This document shows positions 17,353 through 26,633 of a stretch of 36,578 bases of DNA, piece by piece. The first letter of the stretch is position 1, and each line of letters starts with the position of its first letter. The notes beneath the pieces are model-generated. The model did no database searches. It was given only the letters and a program-made list of their open reading frames with translations, and was not told the DNA's origin. The DNA lies in the NCBI RefSeq assembly GCF_945870625.1, contig NZ_CAMBTS010000016.1, positions 1-36,578 of the forward strand, written 5' to 3'. Both the position numbers and the translations under genes were made by a program. Origin of the DNA: Novosphingobium sp. Chol11. Lineage in GTDB: Bacteria > Pseudomonadota > Alphaproteobacteria > Sphingomonadales > Sphingomonadaceae.

Positions 17353-18488
17353 GTGGGCCTTCCGATTGGCGCAAAGGAGAGAGCGGGCGCCCGGATCCCA
17401 AGCGCATCATCTCAAGCTTTCCGCTCGCGGTGGTGCTCCTTTCGCCGGATCTTACGATTGCGTCGGCAAATCCGGCAGCCGAGCAATTGACCGGGCAAGG
17501 AGCACGGCGGCTGAACGGCAAGCCTGTCGAAGACGTGTTCGAGTTTGACGAGCCCCTGATCTTCAGTCGTTTAGCGGAAGGAGAGGCACAGTTGTTTGCC
17601 CGTGATGCGAAAGTGCGCGTCCTGGGCCAACCTGCGCGCCGGATCGATGTCATGACGGCGCCGGTGGCGCATTGCCCCGGTTGGCAGATGCTGGTGCTGC
17701 ACGAGGCGGTCGGCGTGGAGGCGTTTTCGGGCGAAAGCGCGGGCGCGGGGGAGGGCACCGCGCTGCGCGCGCCCGAAGTGTTGGCGCATGAGATCAAGAA
17801 CCCGCTCGCAGGAATTCGGGGCGCGGCGCAATTGCTGGGACGCAAGCTCGACGGCAAGGATCTGGCATTGACGGACCTGATCACTTCAGAAGTCGACCGG
17901 GTCGCCAAACTGATCGACCAAATGCAATCACTCTCGCGCCGCAGCGCTGTTCCAGCGACGGCGTGCAACCTCCATGAAGCGGTTCGCCGCGCACAAGCGG
18001 TCATCGCCGCCGGGCGCAGCGGCGCGTTCGTGATCGAGGAGGAATTTGATCCATCCTTGCCGCTGGTCAGCGCCAGCCCGGACGCGCTTGTCCAAGTGGT
18101 GCTCAATCTGCTGGCCAATGCGCAGGAAGCAAGCGGGAGCAAGGCGGCACCGCGCATTGCCGTGCGCACACGTTTTGCCAGTGGCATCCAACTTCACGCA
18201 GGAGCAGGTGAGAAACCGGTGCGCTTGCCGATCGAGCTCAGGATCAGCGACAACGGCTCTGGCATCGATCCTGCTTTGCGCGATCACATTTTCGAGCCGT
18301 TCGTCACCGCCAAAAAAAATGGTCAGGGCCTCGGCCTGGCGCTGGTCCAGAAGTTGGTTCGCGAGATGAACGGCCGCGTCACGCACGATCGGGACGAGAT
18401 TAAAGGCTGGACCCATTTCCGCGTCCACCTGCCGGTGGCCGCCCCGGAAAAATCCCGTCCTGGCAGGCTCGGATCTGCGCAGCAATGA
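17349..18488 (+). CDS. ntrB: Nitrogen regulation sensor histidine kinase NtrB
   Basis: A 379-residue soluble sensor kinase. Under nitrogen limitation NtrB phosphorylates NtrC, and PII protein switches it to phosphatase action. A PAS-like domain occupies about 20-125. The dimerisation/phosphorylation box is [18 protein letters not shown] with His147. The ATP-binding domain follows: N-box [12 protein letters not shown]1 SDNGSGID, F-box FEPFVTAK and G2 GQGLGLALV. It has no membrane segment, unlike NtrY. Both ends overlap neighbours by four bases (ATGA with dusB and with ntrC), so dusB-ntrB-ntrC is tightly coupled. Confidence 0.96.
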   Translation: MSGPSDWRKGESGRPDPKRIISSFPLAVVLLSPDLTIASANPAAEQLTGQGARRLNGKPVEDVFEFDEPLIFSRLAEGEAQLFARDAKVRVLGQPARRIDVMTAPVAHCPGWQMLVLHEAVGVEAFSGESAGAGEGTALRAPEVLAHEIKNPLAGIRGAAQLLGRKLDGKDLALTDLITSEVDRVAKLIDQMQSLSRRSAVPATACNLHEAVRRAQAVIAAGRSGAFVIEEEFDPSLPLVSASPDALVQVVLNLLANAQEASGSKAAPRIAVRTRFASGIQLHAGAGEKPVRLPIELRISDNGSGIDPALRDHIFEPFVTAKKNGQGLGLALVQKLVREMNGRVTHDRDEIKGWTHFRVHLPVAAPEKSRPGRLGSAQQ

Positions 18489-19921
18489 CAAGGCGGGTTT
18501 TGCTTGTCGAAGACGATGCATCGATCGCGCTGGTGATCACCGCCGCGCTGGAGGCAGAAGGTTTCAGCATTGATCGCTGCGATTCGATTGCCGAGCGTGA
18601 CCGGATGCTGGCCGGACGCTCCTACTGCCTGATGCTCACCGACGTTGTGCTGACAGACGGCGATGGGATCGAAACGCTTGCGCGGGCGAGGGCGGGTGCG
18701 CCGCATATGCCGGTGATCATCCTCTCTGCTCAAAACACGCTAGATACTGCCGTGCGCGCCAGCGACACCGGCGCCTTCGAGTATTTTCCCAAGCCGTTCG
18801 ATCTTGAAGAGCTGGTCCGTACCGCGCACCGGGCTGTCGGCGCAGCGAACATGCCCAGCGAACCTGACGAGACCGAGGAAGTTGCGCAGGGGCTCCCCTT
18901 GGTGGGGCGTAGTCATGCTATGCAGGCGGTCTACCGGATGATCACCCGGGTTCTGCGCAATGACCTTAGTGTCCTTATCCTCGGCGAATCGGGCACGGGC
19001 AAGGAGCTCGTGGCCGAGGCTATCCACCAGTTCGGTAATCGCGCTGCTGGCCCGTTCATCGCGGTGAACACCGCAGCAATACCCTCTGAACTGATCGAAA
19101 GCGAACTCTTCGGGCATGAGAAGGGTGCATTTACCGGGGCCGCCGCGCGCCACCTCGGCAAGTTCGAGCTGGCCGCCGGAGGGACGCTGTTTCTGGACGA
19201 GATCGGCGACATGCCGTTGCAAGCGCAGACCCGGCTGCTGCGCGCGCTGCAATCGGGCAAGATCCGGCGCGTTGGCGGGACCGATGAAGTCACGCTCGAT
19301 TGCCGCATTGTTGCTGCCACCAACCGCGATCTCCTGCCGATGATCGCAGCAGGTAACTTCCGCGAGGACCTATATTACCGGATTGCGGTCGTTCCGATCG
19401 CGCTTCCCCCCCTGCGCGAGCGCGGCGAGGATATCGAAGCGCTGTCGCGCCATTTCCTCGCGCGTGCGGCGATGGAGGGACTACCTCGGCGGCAGCTGAC
19501 GCACGAGGCCATCGCGCTGCTCGCGCGACAGCCTTGGCGCGGCAATGTGCGCGAACTGCGCAATTTCATCTTTCGCCTCGCTTTGCTTGCGCGCGAAGAT
19601 GTCATCGACGTGCCATCAATCGAGCCGCTGCTGCTTTCGGACCCAGTTTCGCCCGAGCCTGCTGCCGGGCCAGCCCAAGCGAGCAACGCCGATCTGGCGC
19701 AGGCGCTTGATTTGTGGCTGGCCGAAAACCAGCCCGAGTCCGGGGCGCTCTATGATGCGGCGATCGCTGCTTTCGAAGCTCCGCTCTTTCTGCATGCCTT
19801 GGCGCAAACCGGGGGCAATCAACTGCGCGCGGCGCAATTGCTGGGGATCAACCGCAACACCTTGCGCAAGCGCCTGTCAGAGCTTGGCATCAACCCTGAA
19901 TCTGCCACACCTTTGCGATGA
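18485..19921 (+). CDS. ntrC: Nitrogen regulation response regulator NtrC
   Basis: A 478-residue sigma-54 enhancer-binding activator. The receiver domain (1-120) has Asp53 as phosphoacceptor (LMLTDVVLT) and Lys103 in FPKPFD. The AAA+ domain (about 138-375) has Walker A GESGTGKE (167-174), the sigma-54 contact loop GAFTGA (214-219), and Walker B GGTLFLDEIGD. The Fis-type helix-turn-helix is at the C-terminus (RAAQLLGINRNTLRKRL). So all parts needed to activate sigma-54 promoters of nitrogen-assimilation genes are present. The ATG overlaps the ntrB stop. A 75-base gap to ntrY leaves room for a separate promoter. Confidence 0.97.
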   Translation: MTRRVLLVEDDASIALVITAALEAEGFSIDRCDSIAERDRMLAGRSYCLMLTDVVLTDGDGIETLARARAGAPHMPVIILSAQNTLDTAVRASDTGAFEYFPKPFDLEELVRTAHRAVGAANMPSEPDETEEVAQGLPLVGRSHAMQAVYRMITRVLRNDLSVLILGESGTGKELVAEAIHQFGNRAAGPFIAVNTAAIPSELIESELFGHEKGAFTGAAARHLGKFELAAGGTLFLDEIGDMPLQAQTRLLRALQSGKIRRVGGTDEVTLDCRIVAATNRDLLPMIAAGNFREDLYYRIAVVPIALPPLRERGEDIEALSRHFLARAAMEGLPRRQLTHEAIALLARQPWRGNVRELRNFIFRLALLAREDVIDVPSIEPLLLSDPVSPEPAAGPAQASNADLAQALDLWLAENQPESGALYDAAIAAFEAPLFLHALAQTGGNQLRAAQLLGINRNTLRKRLSELGINPESATPLR

Positions 19922-19996
19922 AATGCGCCTCAGTGCAGGGTAACTAGGACAATAGCGCTTGCAATCAAGCAACAGCGGTGTTGTTAATTAGCAACG

Positions 19997-22246
19997 ATGA
20001 GCGGTACTCTCAAAAAACGATCGCGGCGCTTGCCTCGGTGGTATCGGCGGCTCCTTGTTGCCCTGCGCCGAGCCAATGCATTTCTGCTGCTCGAACTCAC
20101 CGCAGCCTTTGCGCTAGCACTCATGATCGGCATCAGCTGGGTGGCGCTTGGGGCGAACAGCGCAGGCAACCAGTTGCTGCCCGCCCAGCTCACGACCAGC
20201 CTGCTGGTGGGCACTTTGGTGCCAGCTATGGCGCTGATCGTGCTTGCTGGCCGCAGACTCGCTTTGCGGCGCGCTGCGTTCGGAGTGCTGGGAACTAGCG
20301 GGCGGCTCCATGTTCGGCTTGTCTGGCTGTTTTCCCTGATTGCTGCGATCCCCACCCTGCTCGTGGTGATTTTCGCCTCGCTGCTGTTTCAGTCCGGCGT
20401 CGAGTTCTGGTTCTCGGACAACTCGCGCGGCATGCTGGAGAATGCCAACAGTCTGGCGCGTGGTTATTATACCGACAAGCTGCGGGACGTGGGTAACGAG
20501 AGCGTCGCGATGGCAGGCGATCTGCGCGATTATCTGGGCCAGGCCCCCATCACCAGCCAGGACTTTGCCGAAGGGTATTCCTGGCAGGTGATCAACCGCA
20601 AGCTGAACGAATCGGCGATCCTTGAGCGCGGCAGCGACGGCACTTTGCGCACCGCCGCGATTGTCGATCCCAACCAGAACGGTCAGCGGCAGCGGGTCAC
20701 GCCGGATCAATTGCGCAAGCTGGACGGCGGTGAACCGGTAGTCGTCAATGCGTCGGCCGAGCGGATTGAGGCGGTAACTCCGGTAGACCGCACGCGCGGC
20801 ATTTATCTCTATGTGGCGCGCACATCCGATGCGCTGGCGCTCAACCAGTGGAAGCGGGCACAAAGTGTGCTGCGCGCCTACGATGTTTTGACAGGCCGCG
20901 CGCGCGCCTTGCAATTGCGGTTCAACCTCGCACTGCTGGTTATCAGCCTTGCGCTGGTGGGGCTCGCGGTCTGGGTAGCGCTGCGCTTTGCCGATAGGCA
21001 GGTTGCGCCGCTAGTGGAGCTGGTTTCGGCGGCGCGCAATGTCGGCAGCGGCAATTTTGCGATGCGTGTCGCAGTCGGAAGCGGCACCGATGAAGTGGGG
21101 ATGTTGGCGCGCGCCTTTAACCGCATGACATCGCAACTCGAAACGCAGACACAGGCGCTGGTCAAAGCCAATGCGCAGCTTGAGGTCAGGCGCGCTTTCA
21201 TCGAAGCCGTGCTCGAATCGATCACTGCGGGCATCTTGTCGATCGACCGGGACGGACATATCCGGCTGATGAATAGTTCAGCGCAAAAGCTGCTGCTCGA
21301 CTCTGGTGTGCCAAGCCCGGTGGCCACGCCGCTGGCCGATGTTGCTCCGCAATTGGCGCAGTTTATCGCCGGCGGGGAGGTGAACGGCATTGTCCATCTG
21401 GCGAAAGGCGGCGAATTGCTGACCCTAGCGGTCAAGGCTACCGCCGATCGCAATGGCCATGTCATCACGCTTGAAGACATCACGCGCCAGTTGCTCGATC
21501 AGCGCCGTGCAGCCTGGTCAGATGTCGCGCGGCGTATCGCGCATGAGATCAAAAATCCGCTCACGCCGATCCAGCTGGCGACCGAACGGCTCAAGCGGCG
21601 CTATGGCCGCCAGATTGAAACTGACCCGGAACTTTTCGAGGAATTGACCGCCACGATCATTCGGCAGGTCGGAGCCCTGCGCCGGATGGTTGATGAATTT
21701 TCTTCCTTCGCACGATTGCCCAAGCCGGTATTTCGCACAGAGGACGCCAACGATCTGGTTCGTCAGGCGCTGTTTCTTCAGGAAGTCGCCCATTCCGCCA
21801 TCGATTTCAGCTTTGAGGGCGCCCCGCTGATGCCGTTTGAGGCCGATCGTCACCAATTTGGCCAGGCCATGACCAATGTGCTCAAGAACGCGGTTGAGGC
21901 CGTCGAGCAGCGTGCGCAAAGTGAAGACATCGATTTTCGTGGCCGGATAGATATTGCGCTCGGTGGCGATCAGCAGAGCATCACGGTCATGGTCACGGAC
22001 AACGGGATCGGGCTTCCCGCCGACAAGGAGCGGATTGTCGAGCCTTACATGACCACGCGCGAGAAGGGCACTGGACTTGGCCTCGCCATCGTCAACAAGA
22101 TTGTCGAGGAGCATGGCGGCGAAATGACCTTTGCTGCTGCTGCGCGAGGCGGCACCTGCGTAAGCATGCGCTTCGCGCGCCGGCCGCTTGAGGCGGGCGG
22201 CAATGCCGATTTCGCTGAAGCCCTCATCGGCCGCGCCTCGCGCTGA
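19997..22246 (+). CDS. ntrY: Membrane sensor histidine kinase NtrY
   Basis: A 749-residue membrane kinase partnered with NtrX. NtrY proteins sense nitrogen or redox state. The basic N-terminus is followed by hydrophobic segments at about 28-51, 66-85 and 106-132, a periplasmic region to about 307, a further segment at 308-331, a HAMP domain, a PAS domain (about 395-500), and the phosphorylation box [17 protein letters not shown] with His516. The ATP-binding domain has VLKNAVEAVEQ, DNGIGLP and GTGLGLAIV. The ATG at 19997 follows a 75-base gap after ntrC, with no strong ribosome binding site. ntrX starts 24 bases after its stop. Confidence 0.96.
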   Translation: MSGTLKKRSRRLPRWYRRLLVALRRANAFLLLELTAAFALALMIGISWVALGANSAGNQLLPAQLTTSLLVGTLVPAMALIVLAGRRLALRRAAFGVLGTSGRLHVRLVWLFSLIAAIPTLLVVIFASLLFQSGVEFWFSDNSRGMLENANSLARGYYTDKLRDVGNESVAMAGDLRDYLGQAPITSQDFAEGYSWQVINRKLNESAILERGSDGTLRTAAIVDPNQNGQRQRVTPDQLRKLDGGEPVVVNASAERIEAVTPVDRTRGIYLYVARTSDALALNQWKRAQSVLRAYDVLTGRARALQLRFNLALLVISLALVGLAVWVALRFADRQVAPLVELVSAARNVGSGNFAMRVAVGSGTDEVGMLARAFNRMTSQLETQTQALVKANAQLEVRRAFIEAVLESITAGILSIDRDGHIRLMNSSAQKLLLDSGVPSPVATPLADVAPQLAQFIAGGEVNGIVHLAKGGELLTLAVKATADRNGHVITLEDITRQLLDQRRAAWSDVARRIAHEIKNPLTPIQLATERLKRRYGRQIETDPELFEELTATIIRQVGALRRMVDEFSSFARLPKPVFRTEDANDLVRQALFLQEVAHSAIDFSFEGAPLMPFEADRHQFGQAMTNVLKNAVEAVEQRAQSEDIDFRGRIDIALGGDQQSITVMVTDNGIGLPADKERIVEPYMTTREKGTGLGLAIVNKIVEEHGGEMTFAAAARGGTCVSMRFARRPLEAGGNADFAEALIGRASR

Positions 22247-22270
22247 TCATTCCATAACAGGACCTCATTT

Positions 22271-23656
22271 ATGGCACTTGATATCCTTGTCGTCGATGAT
22301 GAACGCGACATCCGCGAGCTTGTCGCGGGCGTGCTCAGCGATGAAGGCTATGGTTGCCGCCTGGCGGCCGATAGCACCAGCGCGCTGGCGGCCATCGATG
22401 AGCGTCGGCCCAGCCTCGTGCTGCTCGATGTATGGCTCCATGGCAGCGCGATGGACGGTCTTGAGGTGCTGGATGAGATCAAGAAGCGCGAGCCTGAACT
22501 GCCGGTGATCATTTTTTCCGGCCATGGCAATATCGACACCGCAGTCTCCGCGATCGGACGGGGCGCAATGGATTTCATCGAAAAACCGTTCGAGGCAGAG
22601 CGTCTCTTGCTGCTGGTCGAACGCGCGACCGAAACCGAGCGCCTGCGCCGCGAGAACGCGCGGTTGCGTCATGGCTTTTCGATGGCTGACGAGTTCACCG
22701 GAAATTCTGCCGCGATCAACCATGTTCGCGCCACGCTCAAGCGCGTGGCCAACACTGGAAGCCGGTTGTTGATCACCGGGCCGGCAGGGTCGGGCAAGGA
22801 AGTCGCCGCAAGGTTGCTCCACTCGTGGAGCCCGCGCAGCGCGCATGCCTTTGTGACCGTCAATTCAGCACGGATCACGCCCGAACGGTTCGAGCAGGAA
22901 CTTTTCGGTGAAGAATCTGATGGCAAGCTGGTGCGCGCGGGCCTTTTGGAGATGGCGGATGGGGGAACCTTGTTTCTTGACGAAGTGGGCGAGATGCCCG
23001 CATCGAGCCAGGCACGCATCTTGCGGGTGCTGACCGAGCAGTCGTTTGTGCGCGTCGGAGGGCACCGTCAGATCAGGGTTGATGTACGGGTCGTCTCCTC
23101 CAGTTCGCGCCCGCTCGAACGTGAAATAGCGGATCAACGGTTCCGGGAGGATCTGTTCTACCGGCTCAATGTGGTGCCGGTCGCGGTTCCCTCGCTTACC
23201 GATCGCCGCGATGATATTCCCGCGCTGGCCGAGCATTTCTTCGCCCGTTATGCCAATGAACAAGGAGTTGCGCCCCCGATCCTTGCGCCAGAAGCGGTTG
23301 CCGCGATGCAAAGCTATGATTGGCCGGGGAACGTGCGCCAGTTGCGCAACGTGGTCGAGCGTACGATCATTCTGGCCCCGCGCGAACGGCTTGCCCGGAT
23401 CGATGCCGATATGTTGCCCGCAGAGATCGTCAGCACCCGGCTTGGGGGTGACACCGCGACTTCTGCATTGATGGGCGTGCCGCTGCGCGAGGCCCGCGAG
23501 AACTTTGAGCGGGAGTACCTGAAAGTTCAAATTCGGCGCTTTTCGGGGAACATCTCGAAGACAGCGAGCTTTATCGGGATGGAACGCTCAGCCTTGCACC
23601 GCAAGCTCAAGCTCCTTGGGATGGCCGACCGACGCGGGGACGAGGATGCAGATTGA
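22271..23656 (+). CDS. ntrX: Response regulator NtrX, lacking the GAFTGA loop
   Basis: A 461-residue NtrC-family regulator. The receiver domain has Asp53 (LVLLDVWL) and Lys105 (IEKPFE). The AAA+ domain has Walker A GPAGSGKE (170-177) and Walker B GGTLFLDEVGE. The C-terminal helix-turn-helix is ISKTASFIGMERSALHRKL. The segment after ELFGEE (about 214-222) reads SDGKLVRAG where NtrC has GAFTGA, so the loop that contacts sigma-54 is gone. The protein should therefore act as a conventional DNA-binding activator or repressor without sigma-54. The start is supported by AGGA 8 bases upstream. It is the last gene of the ntrY-ntrX pair; a 173-base gap separates it from hfq. Confidence 0.95.
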   Translation: MALDILVVDDERDIRELVAGVLSDEGYGCRLAADSTSALAAIDERRPSLVLLDVWLHGSAMDGLEVLDEIKKREPELPVIIFSGHGNIDTAVSAIGRGAMDFIEKPFEAERLLLLVERATETERLRRENARLRHGFSMADEFTGNSAAINHVRATLKRVANTGSRLLITGPAGSGKEVAARLLHSWSPRSAHAFVTVNSARITPERFEQELFGEESDGKLVRAGLLEMADGGTLFLDEVGEMPASSQARILRVLTEQSFVRVGGHRQIRVDVRVVSSSSRPLEREIADQRFREDLFYRLNVVPVAVPSLTDRRDDIPALAEHFFARYANEQGVAPPILAPEAVAAMQSYDWPGNVRQLRNVVERTIILAPRERLARIDADMLPAEIVSTRLGGDTATSALMGVPLREARENFEREYLKVQIRRFSGNISKTASFIGMERSALHRKLKLLGMADRRGDEDAD

Positions 23657-23741
23657 ATTTTGCCTGACCCTCGTGTAGTCATGCGAGCGAAGTGACGGGA
23701 TTGACGAACGCGCTTTGAAACGAACCCGGCCGAAAGGCCCT

Positions 23742-23761
23742 TGACCGGCCAAGGCCGGTCA
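23742..23761. repeat. Near-perfect palindrome upstream of hfq
   Basis: TGACCGGCC (23742-23750) and GGCCGGTCA (23753-23761) form a 9-bp inverted repeat with a 2-base AA spacer, 68 bases before the hfq start. No T-run follows, so it is not an ordinary terminator. It could be an operator or a hairpin in the hfq leader. Confidence 0.6.
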
Positions 23762-23813
23762 GCGGCATGGAAGCCAGCTTGCGCAGGCGCATCACAGCGT
23801 CTGGGCCAATATA

Positions 23814-23821
23814 AAAGGAGG
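23814..23821 (+). promoter_or_regulatory. Strong ribosome binding site of hfq
   Basis: AAAGGAGG ends 8 bases before the ATG at 23830. It is one of the best Shine-Dalgarno matches in the window and fits high expression. Confidence 0.8.
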
Positions 23822-23829
23822 CTGACACA

Positions 23830-24432
23830 ATGGCCGGTAAAACATTGACTGCGCGCCCGCGGGCGAAGGCCGAACCTGCAACGGCGGTTCCCATTCAAGC
23901 GGAAACTGGCGCGCCGCCCGAAATCGTGGCCGCGCCTGTCAGCTCCGGCAACGGCAAAGCGCAAAATCTGCAAGACCTGTTTCTCAATCATCTGCGCAAG
24001 AGCAAGACGCCCGTTACCATGTTTCTGGTCAAGGGCGTGAAGCTGCAAGGCATCGTGACCTGGTTCGACAATTTCTCCATCCTCCTGCGCCGCGATGGAC
24101 AGACCCAGCTGGTCTACAAGCATGCCATTTCCACTATCATGCCGGGGCAACAGCTTTCGGTTGCCCATTTCCAGAACGGGCAAGAAGATTCGGGTAAGCG
24201 CCGCCTGCTGCAGGACGTGTTCCTTTCCAGCGTGCGCGATGCCGGGGTGCAAGTGACGATGTTCCTCGTCAACGGTGTTATGCTTCAAGGAAAAGTGGCT
24301 TCCTACGATCTGTTTTGCATGCTGCTCGAACGCGAAGGGTATGTGCAGCTGGCCTACAAGCACGCCGTCTCGACCATCCAGCCTGCCGGGCATGTAGACC
24401 TGTCGGGCGAATGGGAGGGCGAAGCGTCCTGA
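23830..24432 (+). CDS. hfq: Tandem-Sm Hfq RNA chaperone (two Hfq domains in one chain)
   Basis: A 200-residue protein with two Hfq domains where ordinary Hfq has one in about 80-100 residues. After a 45-residue Ala/Pro-rich tail, Sm1 spans 46-105 and Sm2 126-185, joined by a 20-residue linker. Both keep the Sm2 motif YKHAxST (Lys97-His98, Lys177-His178), the LQD start (Gln48, Gln128) and the FD/YD-x-F pair. Sm1 resembles standard Hfq: basic rim Arg56-Lys57-Lys59 and distal-face Lys71. Sm2 has lost two rim residues (Asp137, Gly139) and the distal lysine (Met151). Hfq pairs small RNAs with mRNAs as a six-domain ring; here three chains could make one ring. hflX follows 10 bases later, as in many bacteria. 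The start has a strong ribosome binding site. Confidence 0.95.
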   Translation: MAGKTLTARPRAKAEPATAVPIQAETGAPPEIVAAPVSSGNGKAQNLQDLFLNHLRKSKTPVTMFLVKGVKLQGIVTWFDNFSILLRRDGQTQLVYKHAISTIMPGQQLSVAHFQNGQEDSGKRRLLQDVFLSSVRDAGVQVTMFLVNGVMLQGKVASYDLFCMLLEREGYVQLAYKHAVSTIQPAGHVDLSGEWEGEAS

Positions 24433-24442
24433 GCCCGCTGCG

Positions 24443-25789
24443 ATGAGTGGGTTCGAGTTTGGCCGCAGCGATGAGGCGCTCACGGGCGAGGTATCGCGCG
24501 GCGCGCGCGCGGTCGTTGTCCTTCCCGATGTGCGTCAACGCGGCGCCCTTGGCGAGGATGCCGACGCGCGGCTTGAAGAGGCGCAGGGGCTGGCGCGGGC
24601 AATCGGGATAGAGGTGGTGGACGCCTTCATCCTGCCCATCCGCGCGGTGCGGCCATCCACCTTGTTTGGCGAGGGCCAGGTTGAAAAGATCGGCGTCGCG
24701 ATCAACCAGAGCGATGCCGAACTGGTGATCGTTGACGGCGCGCTTTCCGCGATCCAGCAGCGCAATCTTGAGGAAAAGCTTTCGCGCAAGGTCATTGACC
24801 GCACCGGGCTGATCCTCGAAATCTTTGGTGAACGCGCCGCGACGGCAGAGGGCCGGTTGCAGGTCGAGCTCGCGCATCTCGATTATCAGGCGGGCCGCCT
24901 TGTCCGCAGCTGGACCCATCTTGAGCGCCAGCGCGGTGGTTTCGGGTTTCTCGGCGGGCCGGGCGAAACCCAGATCGAAGCGGACAGGCGATTGATCCGC
25001 GGCCGCATGTCGCGCATTCGGCTCGAGCTAGAACAGGTACGCCGCACGCGCGGCCTCCACCGCGAGCGGCGCCAGCGTGCACCCTGGCCAGTAGTCGCAT
25101 TGGTTGGCTACACCAATGCGGGCAAATCGACGCTTTTCAATCATCTCACCGGCGCGCACGTGATGGCTGAGGATTTGCTCTTTGCGACGCTTGACCCGAC
25201 CATGCGTGCCATTCGGTTGCCCGCCGTCGATAAAGCGATCCTTTCGGACACGGTGGGCTTCATTTCCGATCTGCCAACGCAGCTCGTTGCTGCGTTCCGC
25301 GCCACGCTCGAAGAAGTCACTGCCGCCGATGTCATCGTCCACGTTCGTGACATCGCCAACCCCGCCACTGCGCAGCAAAAGCTCGAGGTCGAGCAGATTC
25401 TTGCCGAACTCGGGGTGATCGGGGAGGAGGGGAGTTCCATCCCGATGATCGAGGCGTGGAACAAGTGGGACCTTCTCGCCAACGATGAGCGCGCCATGCG
25501 CCGTGATCTGATCGCGGCCGAGGTTCCTGATCTTGCAGTGGTGCCCATCTCGGCCGTGACCGGGGAAGGCGTCGGCGATCTGCTGGAATTGCTTGGACGC
25601 TTGCTCACGGGCGGGGCGCAAGTGCTTGAGCTAACCGTTCCCATGGCCGATGGTCAACGCCTCGCCTGGCTGCATGCGCACGGCGAGATATTATCCGAGT
25701 TTCAGACGGAGGATAATCTTGGTGCGCCAGCGCAGCGCCTGAAGGTGCGGTTAAGCCAGCGCGAATTGGGCCGATTTGCGCAGATGTGA
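24443..25789 (+). CDS. hflX: Ribosome-splitting GTPase HflX
   Basis: A 448-residue HflX, a GTPase that binds the 50S subunit and splits stalled ribosomes under stress. The N-terminal HflX domain (about 20-200) includes RPSTLFGEGQVEKI, and the helical linker GGPGETQIEADRRLI. The G domain has G1 GYTNAGKS (222-229), G3 DTVGF (269-273) and G4 NKWD (340-343), with VPISAVTGEG as G5. Length and motifs fit the family. It starts 10 bases after hfq, the order usual in proteobacteria, and ends 8 bases before the convergent mazG stop. Confidence 0.96.
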   Translation: MSGFEFGRSDEALTGEVSRGARAVVVLPDVRQRGALGEDADARLEEAQGLARAIGIEVVDAFILPIRAVRPSTLFGEGQVEKIGVAINQSDAELVIVDGALSAIQQRNLEEKLSRKVIDRTGLILEIFGERAATAEGRLQVELAHLDYQAGRLVRSWTHLERQRGGFGFLGGPGETQIEADRRLIRGRMSRIRLELEQVRRTRGLHRERRQRAPWPVVALVGYTNAGKSTLFNHLTGAHVMAEDLLFATLDPTMRAIRLPAVDKAILSDTVGFISDLPTQLVAAFRATLEEVTAADVIVHVRDIANPATAQQKLEVEQILAELGVIGEEGSSIPMIEAWNKWDLLANDERAMRRDLIAAEVPDLAVVPISAVTGEGVGDLLELLGRLLTGGAQVLELTVPMADGQRLAWLHAHGEILSEFQTEDNLGAPAQRLKVRLSQRELGRFAQM

Positions 25790-25797
25790 TGCTTCAT

Positions 25798-26613
25798 TTA
25801 TGCTTCGGTGGCGGTTTCGCTCGCCTTGACCGTCTGCCAGAGCGCCTCTTGCTCATCTAGCGTCAGCGAGGCAAATGCGCCCCCACCTAATGCTTCCATC
25901 GCGCGAAACCTTGCCTCGAACTTGCGATTGCCATGGCGCAGGGCATCCTCGGGCGCTATGTCATAACGCCGAACAAGGTTGACCGCTGCAAAGAGCAGGT
26001 CACCTGCTTCTTCAAGCCTTTCGGCAGCGGTTGTTGCACGCGCAAGCTCATCCATTTCCTCAAGCACTTTTGCCGCAGGTCCAACGGCGTCGGCCCAATC
26101 GAAGCCGACCCTGGCCGCACGCTTCTGGAGCTTTTCGGCGCGCATCAAGGCGGGCAACGCCAGCGCCACACCATCGAGCGCGCCTTGCGCACCCTTGGCC
26201 ATGCGTTCGGCGGCCTTGCGCGTTTCCCAGCGGTCCTCGCGCGATTGGCCAGCATCATCCACGCCGCCGAAGATATGCGGATGACGTGCTTCCATCTTGT
26301 CCGAGATGGCATCGGCAACCGCGGCAAAATCAAATGCGCCGAGTTCCTGCGCGATGCGGGCGTGAAACACGACCTGCAGGAGAAGGTCGCCAAGTTCTTC
26401 GCGCAAGGCGGTGAGGTCATTTCGCGCGATTGCGTCGGCAACTTCGTAGGCTTCTTCGATCGTATACGGCGCGATGCTCGAAAAGTTTTGTGCGATATCC
26501 CATTCGCAACCGCTGCGTGGATCGCGCAGTCTCGCCATGATGCCAAGCAAACGCGCGATTCCGCCGGGAGAAGCATCTTGGAAGAAGGCTGGCACACCGT
26601 CTGCTTCGTTCAC
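25798..26613 (-). CDS. mazG: Nucleoside triphosphate pyrophosphohydrolase MazG
   Basis: A 271-residue MazG with two all-alpha pyrophosphohydrolase domains. It hydrolyses NTPs and dNTPs to monophosphates and pyrophosphate, lowering aberrant nucleotides or alarmone levels. The first domain (about 15-130) has the metal-binding EEAYEVAD (Glu54, Glu57) and REELGDLLLQ (Glu73, Asp76). The second (about 155-265) has EEMDEL and LEEAGDLLFAAVN. The start is GTG at 26613, with AAGGAAG 6 bases upstream. It is the last gene of the long minus-strand run, 55 bases after the small membrane protein; that gap is very AT-rich and may hold its own promoter. Confidence 0.95.
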   Translation of the reverse strand: MNEADGVPAFFQDASPGGIARLLGIMARLRDPRSGCEWDIAQNFSSIAPYTIEEAYEVADAIARNDLTALREELGDLLLQVVFHARIAQELGAFDFAAVADAISDKMEARHPHIFGGVDDAGQSREDRWETRKAAERMAKGAQGALDGVALALPALMRAEKLQKRAARVGFDWADAVGPAAKVLEEMDELARATTAAERLEEAGDLLFAAVNLVRRYDIAPEDALRHGNRKFEARFRAMEALGGGAFASLTLDEQEALWQTVKASETATEA

Positions 26614-26633
26614 GATCCGCTTCCTTTAAATTG

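Noticed and set aside
19950..19996. Possible promoter TTGCAA (19959-19964), 17-base spacer, TGTTAA (19982-19987) before ntrY
   Set aside because: The -10 element is poor and lies only about 10 bases before the start codon; no sigma-54 consensus (GG-N10-GC) is convincing either.
23742..23761. Rho-independent terminator after ntrX
   Set aside because: The stem is good but no T-run follows on either strand; reported only as a palindrome.
25798..26613. MazG as part of a mazEF toxin-antitoxin module
   Set aside because: No mazE or mazF is nearby; it closes a housekeeping operon.
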